Assembly (NCBI GenBank): GCA_964017195.1
Contig: OZ024897.1
Coordinates: forward strand, 10,945,451 to 11,009,450
Length of the DNA: 64,000 bases
DNA from: Siderastrea radians
Lineage: Eukaryota; Cnidaria; Anthozoa; Scleractinia; Rhizangiidae
Direction: 5' to 3'
Under the pieces are notes generated by a model. The model ran no database searches, was not told the DNA's origin, and saw nothing but the letters and a program-made list of their open reading frames with translations. Position numbers and translations under genes: made by a program. Shown here in pieces: positions 1-13,300 of the stretch (the stretch's first letter is position 1; the number at the start of each line of letters is the position of its first letter).

Positions 1-455
1 GAGTGAGGGGAGGGGGCGGGCGGGGGGGGGGGTAGGGAAGAACAGGGAGGGGAAAGATTGCAAATCATTTGCTAAAACGTAAAATGGGCATAACATGTTC
101 TGGGAATTCTCACTTTGAGGACGCTCCTTAACTTTTAAAGAGAAACGCTGAAAACTTGTTTAAACTTGTTTACATGCCTCAACTTTTCTCCAAATTAGTC
201 TAGATGAGACAATTTAAGGGGATTTAACAGCAACTAAGAAGCCCAATTTGGAAATTCCTTTGGTTCTAACTAGTTATCTGTTAACACACGGCAAACGTGG
301 GTAAACAAACATACGGCATTTAAAACCAAGAAAATCTGGTGCAAACCACTTTTGACTAAATAAGCATGTAGAATTTGAAAAAGTTTAACATGGAGATGAA
401 GAATACTTTTGGATATTATACAAAAATAGACAACATACATCTGATGCAAGTCGTA
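1..455. other. non-coding flank, G/A-rich at the edge
   Basis: The first ~55 bases are almost pure G and A with a long G run. The rest is ordinary AT-rich sequence. I see no coding exon, RNA gene or recognisable repeat here. Confidence 0.5.
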
Positions 456-716
456 TCAGCTATTTCTTAAAAACGCAATTATTTCATTTAAAGGAGCAAC
501 TTGCACAAGGTTTACTCTAAATATATTCGCTGTAATTACTTGAATAAGGTATATAGTACGGCCAACCCACCGCATAAACCAATCGGAATATTGACGGCTC
601 TTCTTTGAAACTTCCAGTTTGACAATCAGGTATCCGAATGCTGTCATCCAGTTTAAAACCTCAACTTCCGACGAAAAGAATTCCCGTCCGAGAAGAACGA
701 AGAGATAGGGAAGCAT
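456..716 (-). CDS. unassigned open reading frame, about 86 residues
   Basis: The frame is open from an ATG at 716 down to a TGA at 456. It also extends upstream to a TGA that sits immediately before a GTG at 779. The predicted peptide is rich in hydrophobic and aromatic residues, with two stretches that could be short membrane helices or a globular core. I recognise no family. The next gene to the right (TAOK) is on the same strand and ends at 1181, so this frame could be an isolated small gene, an exon of a gene continuing left, or chance. No splice signals or polyadenylation signal decide between these. Confidence 0.2.
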   Translation of the reverse strand: MLPYLFVLLGREFFSSEVEVLNWMTAFGYLIVKLEVSKKSRQYSDWFMRWVGRTIYLIQVITANIFRVNLVQVAPLNEIIAFLRNS

Positions 717-779
717 AGACGGAACATGTCTGCTGTCCAATAACAACACACAACATTGCAAGTTTGTAACATCAGCCAC

Positions 780-1180
780 TCATTTTCCTAAGAGCATTTG
801 ACGGTTTCTTGGGCAAAAATCTCTTCAATTGAAACTTCCATCCGGCAGCTCTTCTCAAGCAACAAAACCGTGACAAAACTCCACTTCATTAGAAAACGTG
901 ACACTAAATTCACGGTCACGCAATGTTTCTGATGAATCCACGCGCGGATACCGCACAAGAAGAAATCACGTGATTGCTCCGCGGACCAGACACTGACGAA
1001 CCACGCTCGATAGATTCCTCCAATAGACTTTGAAAAATGATAATATTACTCTGTCTCATACTGTATATTCGCTGCATTCACTCACTCACCCACGAGCGAA
1101 TCACTGAATTTACTAGAACTGTTCTGTATACTTTGTATTGTTAATTGTAAATATCAAGTACCAGGCAACTTGTGCGGTTG
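780..1180. other. region between TAOK stop codon and the 456-716 frame
   Basis: This holds whatever 3' untranslated sequence follows the TAOK stop codon at 1181-1183. I find no canonical AATAAA on the minus strand here. There is a short CG-richer patch at about 930-1010 containing CACGTG-like and CGCGG motifs, which could be promoter-like for the 456-716 frame. Nothing else is recognisable. Confidence 0.35.
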
Positions 1181-4100
1181 TTATACCCGCATGGGTCCCG
1201 CGCTGACTTGTAATCTCTCATCAGCATTCTGCTGTTGTTTTTGGACTACTGTACCGTTGTTCTCTGTGCTTCTCGAGCTGGACGTACTGGAGTTACTCGC
1301 TGTGCTCATGTTGCTGGCTGAACGGTGCTTCATTGATAGAGTGTTGGGTCCATCACCCGCGTGCGAGTCGGAATCGAAGTCTTCAATCTCTTTGGTGTGT
1401 TTCAGTTCCAGTTCCTCTTGTTTTTGAGCTCTGAAGTCCTGCAGGCGGGTGGTCTCTTGAAACATCTTGGAAAAAATCGCAAAAACCTATTACAATTCAT
1501 TCTTAGGGCACTGTTACACGAGGACATTTTTCTTGTAACTTGCCTCGCATTGGGAGACAAGTTACATAGTATATGTTATATGCTGTGACGAGACTTAGAG
1601 TCGCAAGACAGATTACTAGACTACCTCTCACAGCATTGCGGGATACGTTGCACCGTAAACATGAATTCTGCAACTTGACTCGCGATGCACTCATCAGGGT
1701 TGCGGGGAGGGACCACGACTGAGAGGCCACTTTTTTTGGGAGACAAAAGGAGTCCGTTTATAGGAGTCGAAAATGTAGTGATTGTACGTGGCGTGGGACT
1801 TGCGTATGGTTGGGACCACAACTAAGTGTTCATTTATGAGGAGAGCTGTCGGTTTATGGGAGGTCAAAAAAAGTAGAGTATGTTTCTTGCTTGGACCACA
1901 ACTGAGTATCCACTTAGGAGACGAGAGGTGTCGGTTTATGGGAGGTCAAAAAAGTAGTGTTTGTTTCTTGCTGAGACCACAAATGTGTGTACACTTTGGA
2001 GACAGGTGGTGCCTGTTTATGGGAGACGAGTGTCAGTTTATGGGTGGTCAAACATGTAGAATTTGTACCTAGCTGGGACCACGAAAAAGTATACTCTTAG
2101 GAGAGGAAGAGATGTCCGTCTACTATAAGAAATGTCCTTTAGCGGTGGTTCGACTGTACATTAGTATTACAAAAAAATTTTTTCTGAAAGTAAATGTACC
2201 TTTTCTTCCAAAAGGGCCCTCCTGACGGAGACCTTATCCTGGAGGTCCTTTTCCTCTCTTTCGTGTTGAGCCCTTAACTGTTTGAACTGTTTATCTTGAT
2301 AGGCACTCAGCATTTCCTGCTCTTGCTGGAGTTTGGTTCGTAACGCCTGTTGTTCACTGAGTTGATTTTCGTCCAGTTTGAGCTGAGGGACAATAGAAAA
2401 CAAAGAAAACAAGTCACGAGTGAGGAAAGTACGAGAATGGACAAGCAACAGAAGACACCAGTGTACAACGTGTTTCCGATCTGAAACCAAAACAGCTGTT
2501 TATAACACCGCCGGAATGACCAGTGAAGAACAAGGACATTCTGATCGGTTCCTCAAGCAGCCCAAATTTGTCAACAAGGACCGCTCACAAATTGTTTCCA
2601 ATGATTTGCGTTTCCAAAAAGATATGTTGCAGTGAACTGTTTTGAACTAACTAAGATGACATCGGGCAGTAACGTTCTATGACCGCTAATCTGATTTGTG
2701 TTTACAGAAAGATATGTGAAGACATGTGACATGTGTTGTCAGAAAGATATGTCGCAGTGAAGTGTTTCGAACTATGATGAAATCGGGCAATAACGTTCTA
2801 TGACTCATTACCGTTTGTCTTTGCAGCATCTCAGAAATGCTCTGATCATACTGCACCGAGAGATCAGCCATTTTTCTCATTTTCTCCTCCCGTAGGTGCT
2901 TGGTAAGCTCTTTGTGTTGCTCTCTGGGGGTCTTATCCAGGATCTGCTTTTGAAGAGCTTTGTACTGCAGCGTCTGGGTCTTGATCGCGTTTCTGTATTG
3001 TTTCTTTATGTGCATCTCACGAGCCTGGAACAGATACAACACAAACCTCAAATCAGTTCAGGTGACCATATGAAAGAAACTGAGCACTACTTTCTTGTGG
3101 TGCTGTTTTATGTGTTGTGCAAGGTAAGTCTAAGTCTTGAGTCTGTGGATGAAGTTCTAAAGTGGGACCGTTCAAATACAAGCTATTGACCAGTACTTCT
3201 CTGTTGTGCTGTTTCATGTGCTACACATGGTGAGACTGAGTTTTGCGACTGTGGGCGAAATCCTGAGGTATGACCGTTCAAATGGAAGCTACTGAGCAGT
3301 ACTTCATTGTGGTCCCGTTTACTATGCGGAACAAGATGAGTCCAACTGTTGAGCCTGTGATGAAAAACGTAGTTGTGTCTTTCAAATGAAAGCTATTTAG
3401 CAGTGCTATCCTGTAGTGTTGTTAATTTATCACGCTAAACAAGGCGAGTCTAACTTTTGAGTCTGTGGATGAAATCCTCATGTGTGACCACCATTCAAAC
3501 AGAGCTCAGTATTGAACAGTAAATTCCTGTAGTGCTGTTTATTATGCTAAACAAGGTAATTCTAACTTTTGAACTTTTGAGTCTTTTGGTGAAGTCCTAA
3601 AGTGTCAACATTCCAGTGAGCTGCTGAGCAGCTGAGCAGTACTTTCCTGTGGTGTTGTCACTTATGCTGTACAGGGTGGTTCTAACTGGTGAATCTGCTG
3701 ATGAAATCCTGTGACCGTTGAAATAAAAGCTACAGAACAGGCTTTTCACGATTAATATTGGTTTGTCATTACAATATTTGGCTAGCTTTGAGTCCGGACA
3801 CTTTCCTTACCTTAAGTGTCTTGGGTTGCATTTTAAGTTCAGAGTTGTGCTTCTTTTTCAGTTCCATCTCCAGTCGCTTGTTATACTCCTCTTGACTCGA
3901 CCATTCCGTACTATGCTGCTTCTGCTGTTGATCTTTCCTGAGTCTGTGGACTGCATTCAGGTGTCTGAACTCCATATCCTGTGTGCTGTCATGATGTCTG
4001 ATCAGCATCTGGTGTGACAGGTCCTTTTGTCCCTCCAACTTGTTCATCTCCTACACAGGAAAAAAGGTGATGAAAATGAATATTCTCCTAACTGTTCTCC

Positions 4101-7100
4101 ATACATTTCTAATGGAACTTGTAAGGAGAATGTGTCTAAATATCAAGACATCTGATCCTTGGTGATCACTTTCTTTGTTCTCATCACTTGAATGATTGAA
4201 CAAGTAGTGATAAAGTAAAGAGAAATTTCATTTTCGTCACTGTTAGGGCTAAAAGGGTTAAAGGGAATATACATGCTGGAGCAAGCAGGAGCGCAATGGT
4301 GTAGTGGTTAGCGCGTTGGACTTCAGATCTGAAGGAAATTTGAAAAAGATCCCTCCACCCAGTTGTAGGAATGAGTACCGGTGACATACTACCGGGGGCA
4401 ACCCTGCGATGGCCTAGCATCCCATCCCGGGGGGGGGGGGATGGACGCATAGGGCTGCAACAATGTACCGGTGTGTCTGTGAACTATACGATAACGTGAA
4501 CCAACAACTTTCTGTTCTTGTGCAGTGTGCTTGGCACTTAACCACTATACCACCACACAATTTTTATGACCCATCTCCGAAACTTTGTTGTAACACAGCA
4601 ATGAGACAATAAACAATAATCATTCTCACCTCAGTAAGAAGTATTTTTTCCAAGTTCTGTCGCTGGAGGAGCTGCTCCCGGCGAAACTTTCTGAGTTCAG
4701 CGGTACGCACAATGTCTTGTTCGCGGATCTTCTGCTGCAGTGCTGCTTCTTGGGAGGCTTGGAATGAGTTCTTCCGCCCCTGGTAACTCAGACGTTGACT
4801 CATGTCCTGCAAAAGTGATATAAAAATACAGTCAAACTTGTATTTAGCTTTGCTCTTATTAAGCCACCACCTTCTATTAAGGATAAGCAGTCAGTCCGGG
4901 GAGGGGAAATAACGCGAAAGAATCGGTCAATGCAGCCAGACGGATGGGGACTGGGGAGAGAACAGGGCCTGATGAAGAAAATTTTAACTACTTTCAATAC
5001 TAACAAGATGATTGCTGGGATAAAATTCAAAACTCTGGACAACTCAACCTCAAAGAAAATCTACCAAGTTCTGAACGTGTGCGCACTCGCATATGAGATA
5101 ATGACGCAATAAATTTTACCCCCCTTCACTCTGTAATTCAAAGAAATCATCTGAAGATTTCACGAAGCATTCTGCACCCAAAATTATAGTTATGTACTGA
5201 ATTTTTCAGAGAAAGCACAAACCTTTTTGAACTGGTTCTTAGCAGCCTTGTAAGCCGCCTTTTGATCAGAAATAAACGTTTTCAGGTCGCCATCATGTTT
5301 GTCTTTAATGTGTTTAAGCAGGCGCTTCTCATCAGCCATCATTTGCTTTAGTTTTTGCTCCATTTCCGTCTTTTGTCTCGCTCTTAACCTATCCAGCTCC
5401 CTCTCAAACTGGTGCACCTGAAGAGAGATAACACGGAAAAATGTAGGCACTGAAATCATAAGTCGTCTGATATAGTTGTAACTTGTGTGACTGAGAGAAT
5501 GAGATCTACAGTAAGACCATTCACACGGAAGCTACAATATTGTGTGCAAAATGGAAGAAAGTAGTTCTTTCTTGTGGCTCTGTTCACTATGTACAAGGTG
5601 GTTTACCTTTTAACTCTGTGGATCAAATCCCGAAGTATGACCATTCAAATGAAAGCTACTGAGCAGCTCTTTTCTGTGGTACTGTTTATAATAATGTACA
5701 CGATGGAACTAACGTTTGAGTCTGTGGGTAAAATACTTACGTGGGAACATTCAAATGGAAGCCACTGTGGTACTGTTTATTATGCTGTACAAGGTGATTA
5801 AACTTTTCCGAGTCTGTGGATGAAACCCTAAAGTGTGACCATTCAAATGAAAGCTACTCGGTTGTACTTTCGTGTGGTACTGTTTATTATTACTGTTTTG
5901 CTTGGTTTGCTTGGAGTGCTTTATATTTTTCGTATTATTTCATTATTGTAAGATTTAGATGTAAATACACGGCTCGATCCTTTTGTATATATGAATTGAC
6001 ACCGCGTTTAAATAAAGCTTATGTATGCAGTGCACGTATGAACACTTCCTCTGAAGGTAAGCCCCCATCCGTCTTTTCCAGTCAATCACGTACCTGTGTG
6101 TCATATTCCTTGTCCAGGATTCTCCGGTGTTCATTCATCTCTGCCAGCAGCCTGCTCTCCAGTATTAGTACTTCTTTCTGGTGGGCCTGCCTTAGCTTCT
6201 TGTACACCTCCAGCTGATCTCTCATCTCATCGCCCTGCCTGTTGTGCTCAATCGCCTGTCTTGCGATCAAGTTTTGAGGACGGATGGTGGCAAACCTGTC
6301 ATCATCCTCACGACCTTGTGGTAACTACAGATAAAGACATATCAAGTTAGAATACATGCAGGTTATAACAAGTTCTCTGTACTTATAGGTGATGATGGAT
6401 GTGACGACGTGGCTAAATAAACAACTTGGTCACTGTTCGTGCTGGGAAAGCAGAGGGCAAGTCAGGCAGTTTGTGTTGTGGCTGCTGCCACTCTTGATGC
6501 AGAAGAAAAACGTTTCGATGGGTTTTATGAAACTGAGTTGCAAACTAAGGAGTATACATTTTAACCCTTTCACACCCACAGTCAGTTATGGTGATTCTAA
6601 CTTCTGAGTCTGTGGACGAAATCCTATGGTGTGACCATTCAAATGAAACCTTGTCAGCAGTACTTTTCACGTGGTACTATTTATATTTAAGTATTTTACA
6701 AAATGAAATTTGGTATTTGTCTTAAATTTTGATTTTAGGCACTCTTGGGATGAGGGTTAAAAACATTACACATGGGTGTATCATATGCCTCCTCAAACAA
6801 AGAACCACTGGTTTCACATGCCCACAACAGATGTCTCTAAAACCTTTGGACACATTTTTTGTTTCTCCAACACAAATGTAGAATCCGCAACAAATGTTTC
6901 CTGCATGCACAAATCGGGAAACATACGGAAAGGCAATATTTCCACAACGTTGTTGCTGCAACAATTGTTCATACATGTATTTGTATGTGTCTATAGCATA
7001 AGTCTGAAGCTGTGTAATGTGGTTCTGACTTTACAGTCTGTGAATAAAATCCCGTGGTGTAATCATTCAATGAAAGCTCTCCGCCAGCACTTTTCCGCAG

Positions 7101-10100
7101 TGTTACTTATTTTTTCACCATTTTACAAATTAAACTATTTAATTTTTTCTTAAATGCTGATTTTGGGAGTGATCTTAGTTTAAGATCTTGGGATCTTGCT
7201 AGTTAGTATGTGAACAGCACACGTGAAACTTACGCTGATAGATGGCACCACAAATGGTTCTGGGGCACCTGGTTCACTGTCTTGATCCACTCCTTGCATG
7301 CTGTCTGTACTACTTGCAACACTGGCGACACTACTCACACTTGCTTTCTTATTATTGGCAATTTCTGCACTCTAAACAGGCCAATGCAAAAAATAGATTA
7401 ATAATTGTACTGCAAGAGATAAGCCTCTACCTGGCATCTCTAACAGCTATTATTTGGATACAAACCATTAATGTGCATACATGTAAAAAGATTGTGAATA
7501 CCAGTCTTGGCGACTGTCTCCCTCAATGTAACAGTTCTCAGTGAAACGGTATACTGACAATGCTCTGATGTCTGTTGAAAATCATTTAGCTGACCAGTTT
7601 GTCTTGATTTTCGCATCCATGCTTATAATCAATTTTTTAGTCAGCCATCTTCTTTTCTGATCTTGACTGTGGCTGTTTACAAGAAACTAAACCACATTAC
7701 TTTGTCTGACTGTGTCAACATGATTCATCGTAGTTTTTGTGCTAAAGGCGTGAGGAGTGAAAGAAAGAAACATCTGATGAATGTTGAGTGGTACAAGATA
7801 AGCCTGCTGTTACAAATGGCATGTATGACTGAAATAAAATGTACTGGTACCATGATCACAGTTAACAATGAAGTGACAAGTGGATAACATAAAACCATTA
7901 TATGCAAGTGCATGACATTCCTTGTTTTACCATAATTATCCACAAGAGAAAACCTACAAAACAATTAACACGTTTTATCCACAACATTGACAAGCCATCA
8001 TTTCAATCACTTCATTGACCTTTTGCAAGTAGTCAATTTGAATTATACACACAACAAACACTCATTTTCACAAAAATAATGTCAACAAAAGATACAGGAA
8101 AATACACAGTGTAGAACTGATGGAAAAAGACAATGGCAATGAAGATTGTAATTTTATGGGAATAATGGTAGTGCATGCATGTACAGTGTACATGTGTGTA
8201 TGTACATGCCATAAATGTACATGCAACAGATGAGCAGACAGAACCTTTGCTGATCTGAATTGCACAAATGATGATGATGACGAAGATAAGGAGTCTTCAG
8301 AAAACGCCAAGCTGTCCTCAGATGCTGAAGGCCCATCCCCCTCATCCAACACCCCATCAAAGTTTACATGGCATGCTGACTCAGGAACAAGGAATAAAGA
8401 CTGAAGTACAGACAGAAGAGAAAGAGAGAGAAGACCTTTAGTAGGTTAAAGGTGTCAGGATGCAAATTTTTCTTAATGGACCCATCAGTTTCTTAAAATA
8501 TATTAGTGGGGGCATCCAGAATAATAAAAGATAGAATGCTACCAAATGAAGATGATTGACCTTAAAGATCGAATCCCACTACCTTTTCAGTTTTGTGCAG
8601 CAGTTTCTCAGACAACGAGAAAAGAAATACATGCAGCAAGTAAAATGTACAATAATAAGATAAAAGGTATGATTGGAATTTGGTCAAGAGAATTGTCATT
8701 TTGAAGTTGAATGGGATGTTTTTTATAATGAACAATATGTCAACAGCACATGTCTATCTGGTTTAGTCAAAAGAAAAGAGTTTTCTAATTTTAATGTAAC
8801 TTAAATAAGAGAAAGATTGACTGTAATACTGCAACAAGCTAGCCAGAACAAAAATTATTAGAATGGTTACAGTGCGACTACTTGGACCAGGCCACTTGGA
8901 AGAAAAACTGACTAATCACAGCCTTAATTGAGAATAAAAGAAGCCAAACATTTTTTCATAAGCTGACCAATAACGTTGAAGGATCTAGACAATACATCTC
9001 CAAATAAATTTGAAAGTCTAATTCTGCGGACCTCTCAGGAAATAGGCTAATTTTTTCATTGGTTAGCTTCAATGGTGATGTTTGAAGGTTTTCAAACAGT
9101 GCGGTGTTGACTTGATGTAGATTGAAAATATCTCCCCGATTGTTTATACGTGTTAACGGTAAATGTAAATGTTTCCAAAATGGCTTTCACCCAGAAAATG
9201 CAAGTAAGACTAAATTGAGAGGGCGGCATATTCAGCAACAGTCGGCAACATTCCTAGCTATTACAAGATTACGTTTCAGAGTTGCAAAATGCTGAAATGG
9301 AACTAAAAGCTCGATTTGGATTTCCTTGCAGTATTGAGACTGCGGCTTTGAATTGAAAGGGCTGCAGAAGTCAGAATCAATACATCAACGATAAGCACCT
9401 GTTGATCCAAAAAGCAGTTAGTGAATAGGGAGATTTGGGAACCTCTGTTTATTATTGAACGATTAAAGCAGGCAAATGTCGATATTTATCTTTAGATCTG
9501 TGTTTGTTTATATTATACTCGCTACGCTGAGCAAACGTTTATCAGAATTGAGCAAGTTTTTGCGTTACCGAATTTGTTTTCGAAAAGGTTTCTTCTACGA
9601 ACATACTTAGGCACTAGCTGTTCTGCTGAAACGAAAGTATTGTTTAAGGTTTGTTTATGGGCAAACATTTTGCTATCAATTGTGAATTCGACCTCTAAAT
9701 GTTCTGCTCAAAATTTAGGATTGAAAGTAACCAATCGTAGATGAGGCAGTTTCCCGAGAGGTCATGATCAGAGGTCATGGTTTCAAATTTTTTCGAACGT
9801 GTATTGTCTGGATGCTTCAACGTTATTGGTTGTTTTCGAAAATACTTTGCTATCTTTTGTTAGCAATTAGCGTCGTGATTGGTCAATTTCCTTCCAAGTG
9901 GCCCGGTCCCAGTAGTTGCACTGTAGTAATGCTGATCTGTTTTAGATAAACACAGTCAAAAAACGTAGGCCATTTCCAACATGTATATCTAAAAATATAC
10001 ATGTCTATGCACCGTAGCCTGAATATGTGAGAAATCCAAATTGTAGTGCGTGGTAATGTGTCAGGCAGAGGTGTCATGGGGGCTTAATAGAGGATTTACG

Positions 10101-10388
10101 GTAAGATTGATAGAGATAGTTTTGACAGTGTAACAAGCATTACGTCTTGCCCACAAGAACATATTAAGTATCTCTGACACAAAAACTCACTGCTTCAGAC
10201 TTGTCATCCTCATCTTCAGTTTCAGCCACAGAAATATCTCCCTCTTCGCTCTCTCCTGTGGGGTCGCTCATAATTATTTTCTTCATTTTGCGGTAGTTCA
10301 TATTGTCAAGAGCTCTTACAGCTTGCTTTGTTCTCTCAATCAGATCAAGGATGATGCCTTCAGGTCTTGGTTGTGAAACAAATGCATG
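1181..10388 (-). CDS. TAOK: TAOK linker and C-terminal coiled-coil exons (residues 279-949)
   Basis: Ten phase-0 exons follow the catalytic domain. Residues ~279-320 match the TAOK segment after the kinase domain ([17 protein letters not shown]). Residues ~325-445 are an acidic and serine-rich linker. From ~450 ([10 protein letters not shown]) to ~890 the sequence is long charged coiled coil matching the TAOK tail, including REHxHK-like blocks, EFRHLN, QYKALQ, QYDQSI and VSVRRALLE. The final ~55 residues are serine/threonine-rich and end at a TAA. In vertebrates this tail carries autoinhibitory, MKK-binding and microtubule-associated functions. I saw no frameshift or premature stop. Confidence 0.93.
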
Positions 10389-13300
10389 CTACAAACAGCA
10401 AAACAAACAGGTCAGAAAAACTTACAAATGTATTCTCAGTTACTTTTGCAGGTAATTATTCTGTAAAAGAACAGAAAACTGAGGGGTCCAGGGGCCCCAT
10501 CTATACAAGATAAGGCCAAAAATTGCAGTTTGCAAGCATATTTTTAATTCCTCCTACACTCTGTCAAAGGTTACCAAGCCTTAAAGACCACTACACCTTG
10601 CCTTGTCAGGCCTCGACCAAGTAAATACTGTTCTGTCAAAGGGCAAACACACTTGTAATGTCAATCAGGTAAATTTGGTTTTAGTTTTCAGCAGTGGGTA
10701 TTCCATTTCATTTTGGAAGAATCAAATTTTGTCACGATTTGTGGCAAAACAAATTTGGTTAGCCTACAGGAGATGGTCTCAAATGCCTTTATTTCCTTGC
10801 TTTTTTCCACATTGTCTAGAATCACAAAAATTAAGACCCTTTAAAAGTGAGTGACAGTAAGGTACCTTGACAAACACTTCTACATAATTAACCTTCAGCA
10901 GAATTACTATGATTTTCAGTTGAGTAAGGCACGAGAGAAGTTTGGTCACAAAGTTTTAATGTTCAAGTTACCATGTTGTCAAGGGCAACTTGCTCCGTTT
11001 CCATGGGAGACTGCATGAATGATCACGTCTGACATTTTCTTGCGCGCTTCAAAACGGCCATTGGGAATTTGAACTGGCAGCGGCTCAATTCTTATCAGGT
11101 GGTTTTAAAAAAATTGTCATGTGATTTGCGTTGTGAGACCCACTGATCACTGTCAAAAAGCAATGGCTTTCATTCAGTGTGAAGTCCAGCAACGAAGATT
11201 TTTCAAATTGCTTTTGCAATTCAGGAGAGCTTGAAAACTCTCCCAACTCGTTATGATTTAGAAGAATTTGAACGGAAAGCCAGAAGTGTAAGAGGCAAAG
11301 ACATGCCAGTGCCGTCAGAATAGCTGAACATTTACGCTCCAGTGATTTCACCTTCACAGGATGTACAACAAGTTCAGGCAGCAGTATTAAAACACAACAC
11401 CGTTGAACAGCCCAATTTTCACATTCATTCAATTTGGAATCTCTTGCCAATGCAGTTTACTTTGTAGGGAAGCTGCCCGAGTATTTAATGTTGGAAGCCG
11501 AAAGTTAAAAAATTTAAAAAGCTCCACTGGTGATTTGTTTCATTCCCGATTGTAGCTGACTGCGTCACACGCAGGATACTCACAGGAAAAATATTTTAAT
11601 GCAAGCAAAACATCAATGCATATAGTTTACTTTTGTAGCTACAATTTAAGACTTATTGTAATAGTCTAGCTGTTACAACAGTACTGTTTAATTTTCTAAC
11701 TTCTTAACAAATGCGTATACACGTCAACTTTTTGACAAGCACGCTGGGCGATTGGCGGGTCTCACAACACGAATCACATGACAATATTTTTAAAGCCACG
11801 TGATAAGAATTGAGCCGATGCCAGTTCAAATTCCCAATGGCTGTTTTACCACTCTAGTTGAAAGACATAGTCTCTCTTGGAAACAGAGCAAGTTGCCCTT
11901 GACAACATGGTAACTTGAACGTTAAAACTTTGTGACCAAACTTCTCTCGTGCCTTACTCAACTGAAAATTGTAGTAACCATTAATAGTGCTGAAATAAAG
12001 GCTGTCTGTCTGTCTGTCTGTCTGTCAGCATAGTACAATGCACGTCAAAAATAAATAAAGAAAGATTTGCCACAAAAATTACTTCATATGACATAGGCCT
12101 AAACATAGTTTACATACTTGTAAGAGGTCCTCTGCTGTTGGTCTGACTGCTGGTTGTTTCTTCAAGCATATCTGTACAAACTCCACAAAACATGGAGACC
12201 TAGTGTTGCACGAATAAAAGACATCAGTCACCAGTCACCTACGAGGTACACTAAATTACTGAACATAACACCTAAAGAAAAGTCTTTTTACAATCTAAGA
12301 AAGCCAGTCTTGCAAGTGGGCAGAGGCAAATGCTCTTAAAATGTGCAACTTTAACTGTACAACGTACCACTGTGCAATCCCTGCACCCTGACTTGCTGAA
12401 ACATCAGGCAGAGATAACAAGCACTGCAACAGTGTACACGTACATTTGTACATGTATATCACTGGTAGTAAATATTTTACAATGGTTGTTCTGATGACAT
12501 TTTTGCCAGGTTTATACAGTGATGTCAAAAAGGTTGTTTGTTTTCGTAGCTGACTGTGCATTATGATAATTACCCATGGAAGCATTTCATTGAAGGGCTC
12601 TGGAGAAAAATGTTATTCAGAATCTTGCTTTTTTGCACAGACAAAAAACTTTGCTGTCAAAGTATATTACCTCAAGGATAATTTTTTTCCAACTTCAAGA
12701 CATCTTGTTACCACCCAAAACCCTCTTCAAAGCAAAAGAAAGTTGTAAAAACTCACCAGCGGTCTGGAGTAGAAAGCATCGGAGGGTCATTCTGAGCTAT
12801 GTGGTAAAGGGCACTCATTGCATTCATGTTAAACAGAGGAGGTTTTCTTTCAGCTGGAAAGGAAAAGGAGAGATTTGACAGTGATCAGTGTGCACTTATA
12901 TTTGTGACTTTACAGGACAAGAATTAGTTAATTGTAAAACAATACCGCCAGATAAGCTACACTCACAGACAAACACGTGTTTAACTCGCGTATAAACTTT
13001 TTCTTATTATCACTGGTGTCACGCATCAACTGAGCTTTGTCTCTTCTTTTGTTAAACAAACCTTGTGTTTATAACCACAAAATATAGCAGGGCTTGAAAT
13101 AATTTCCCTGCTGGCGCCAGTCAAGTTATCCAGTCAAACCTATTTTTACTCAGACACAGCCCATTTTTGGCCGGACAAATATCCATTACGTCATATCTCT
13201 ATAAAATTCTCCTTCCCCTCCCCGCATGATGTTTACATATCAAACAAGTGCATTTTCTATGCCTTTATTGTACATGCAGCCTCGAACTCAATGCAGGAAA

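Noticed and set aside
4280..4360. Selenocysteine-type tRNA (TCA anticodon)
   Set aside because: No acceptor or T stem pairing, and a SINE-like tail follows.
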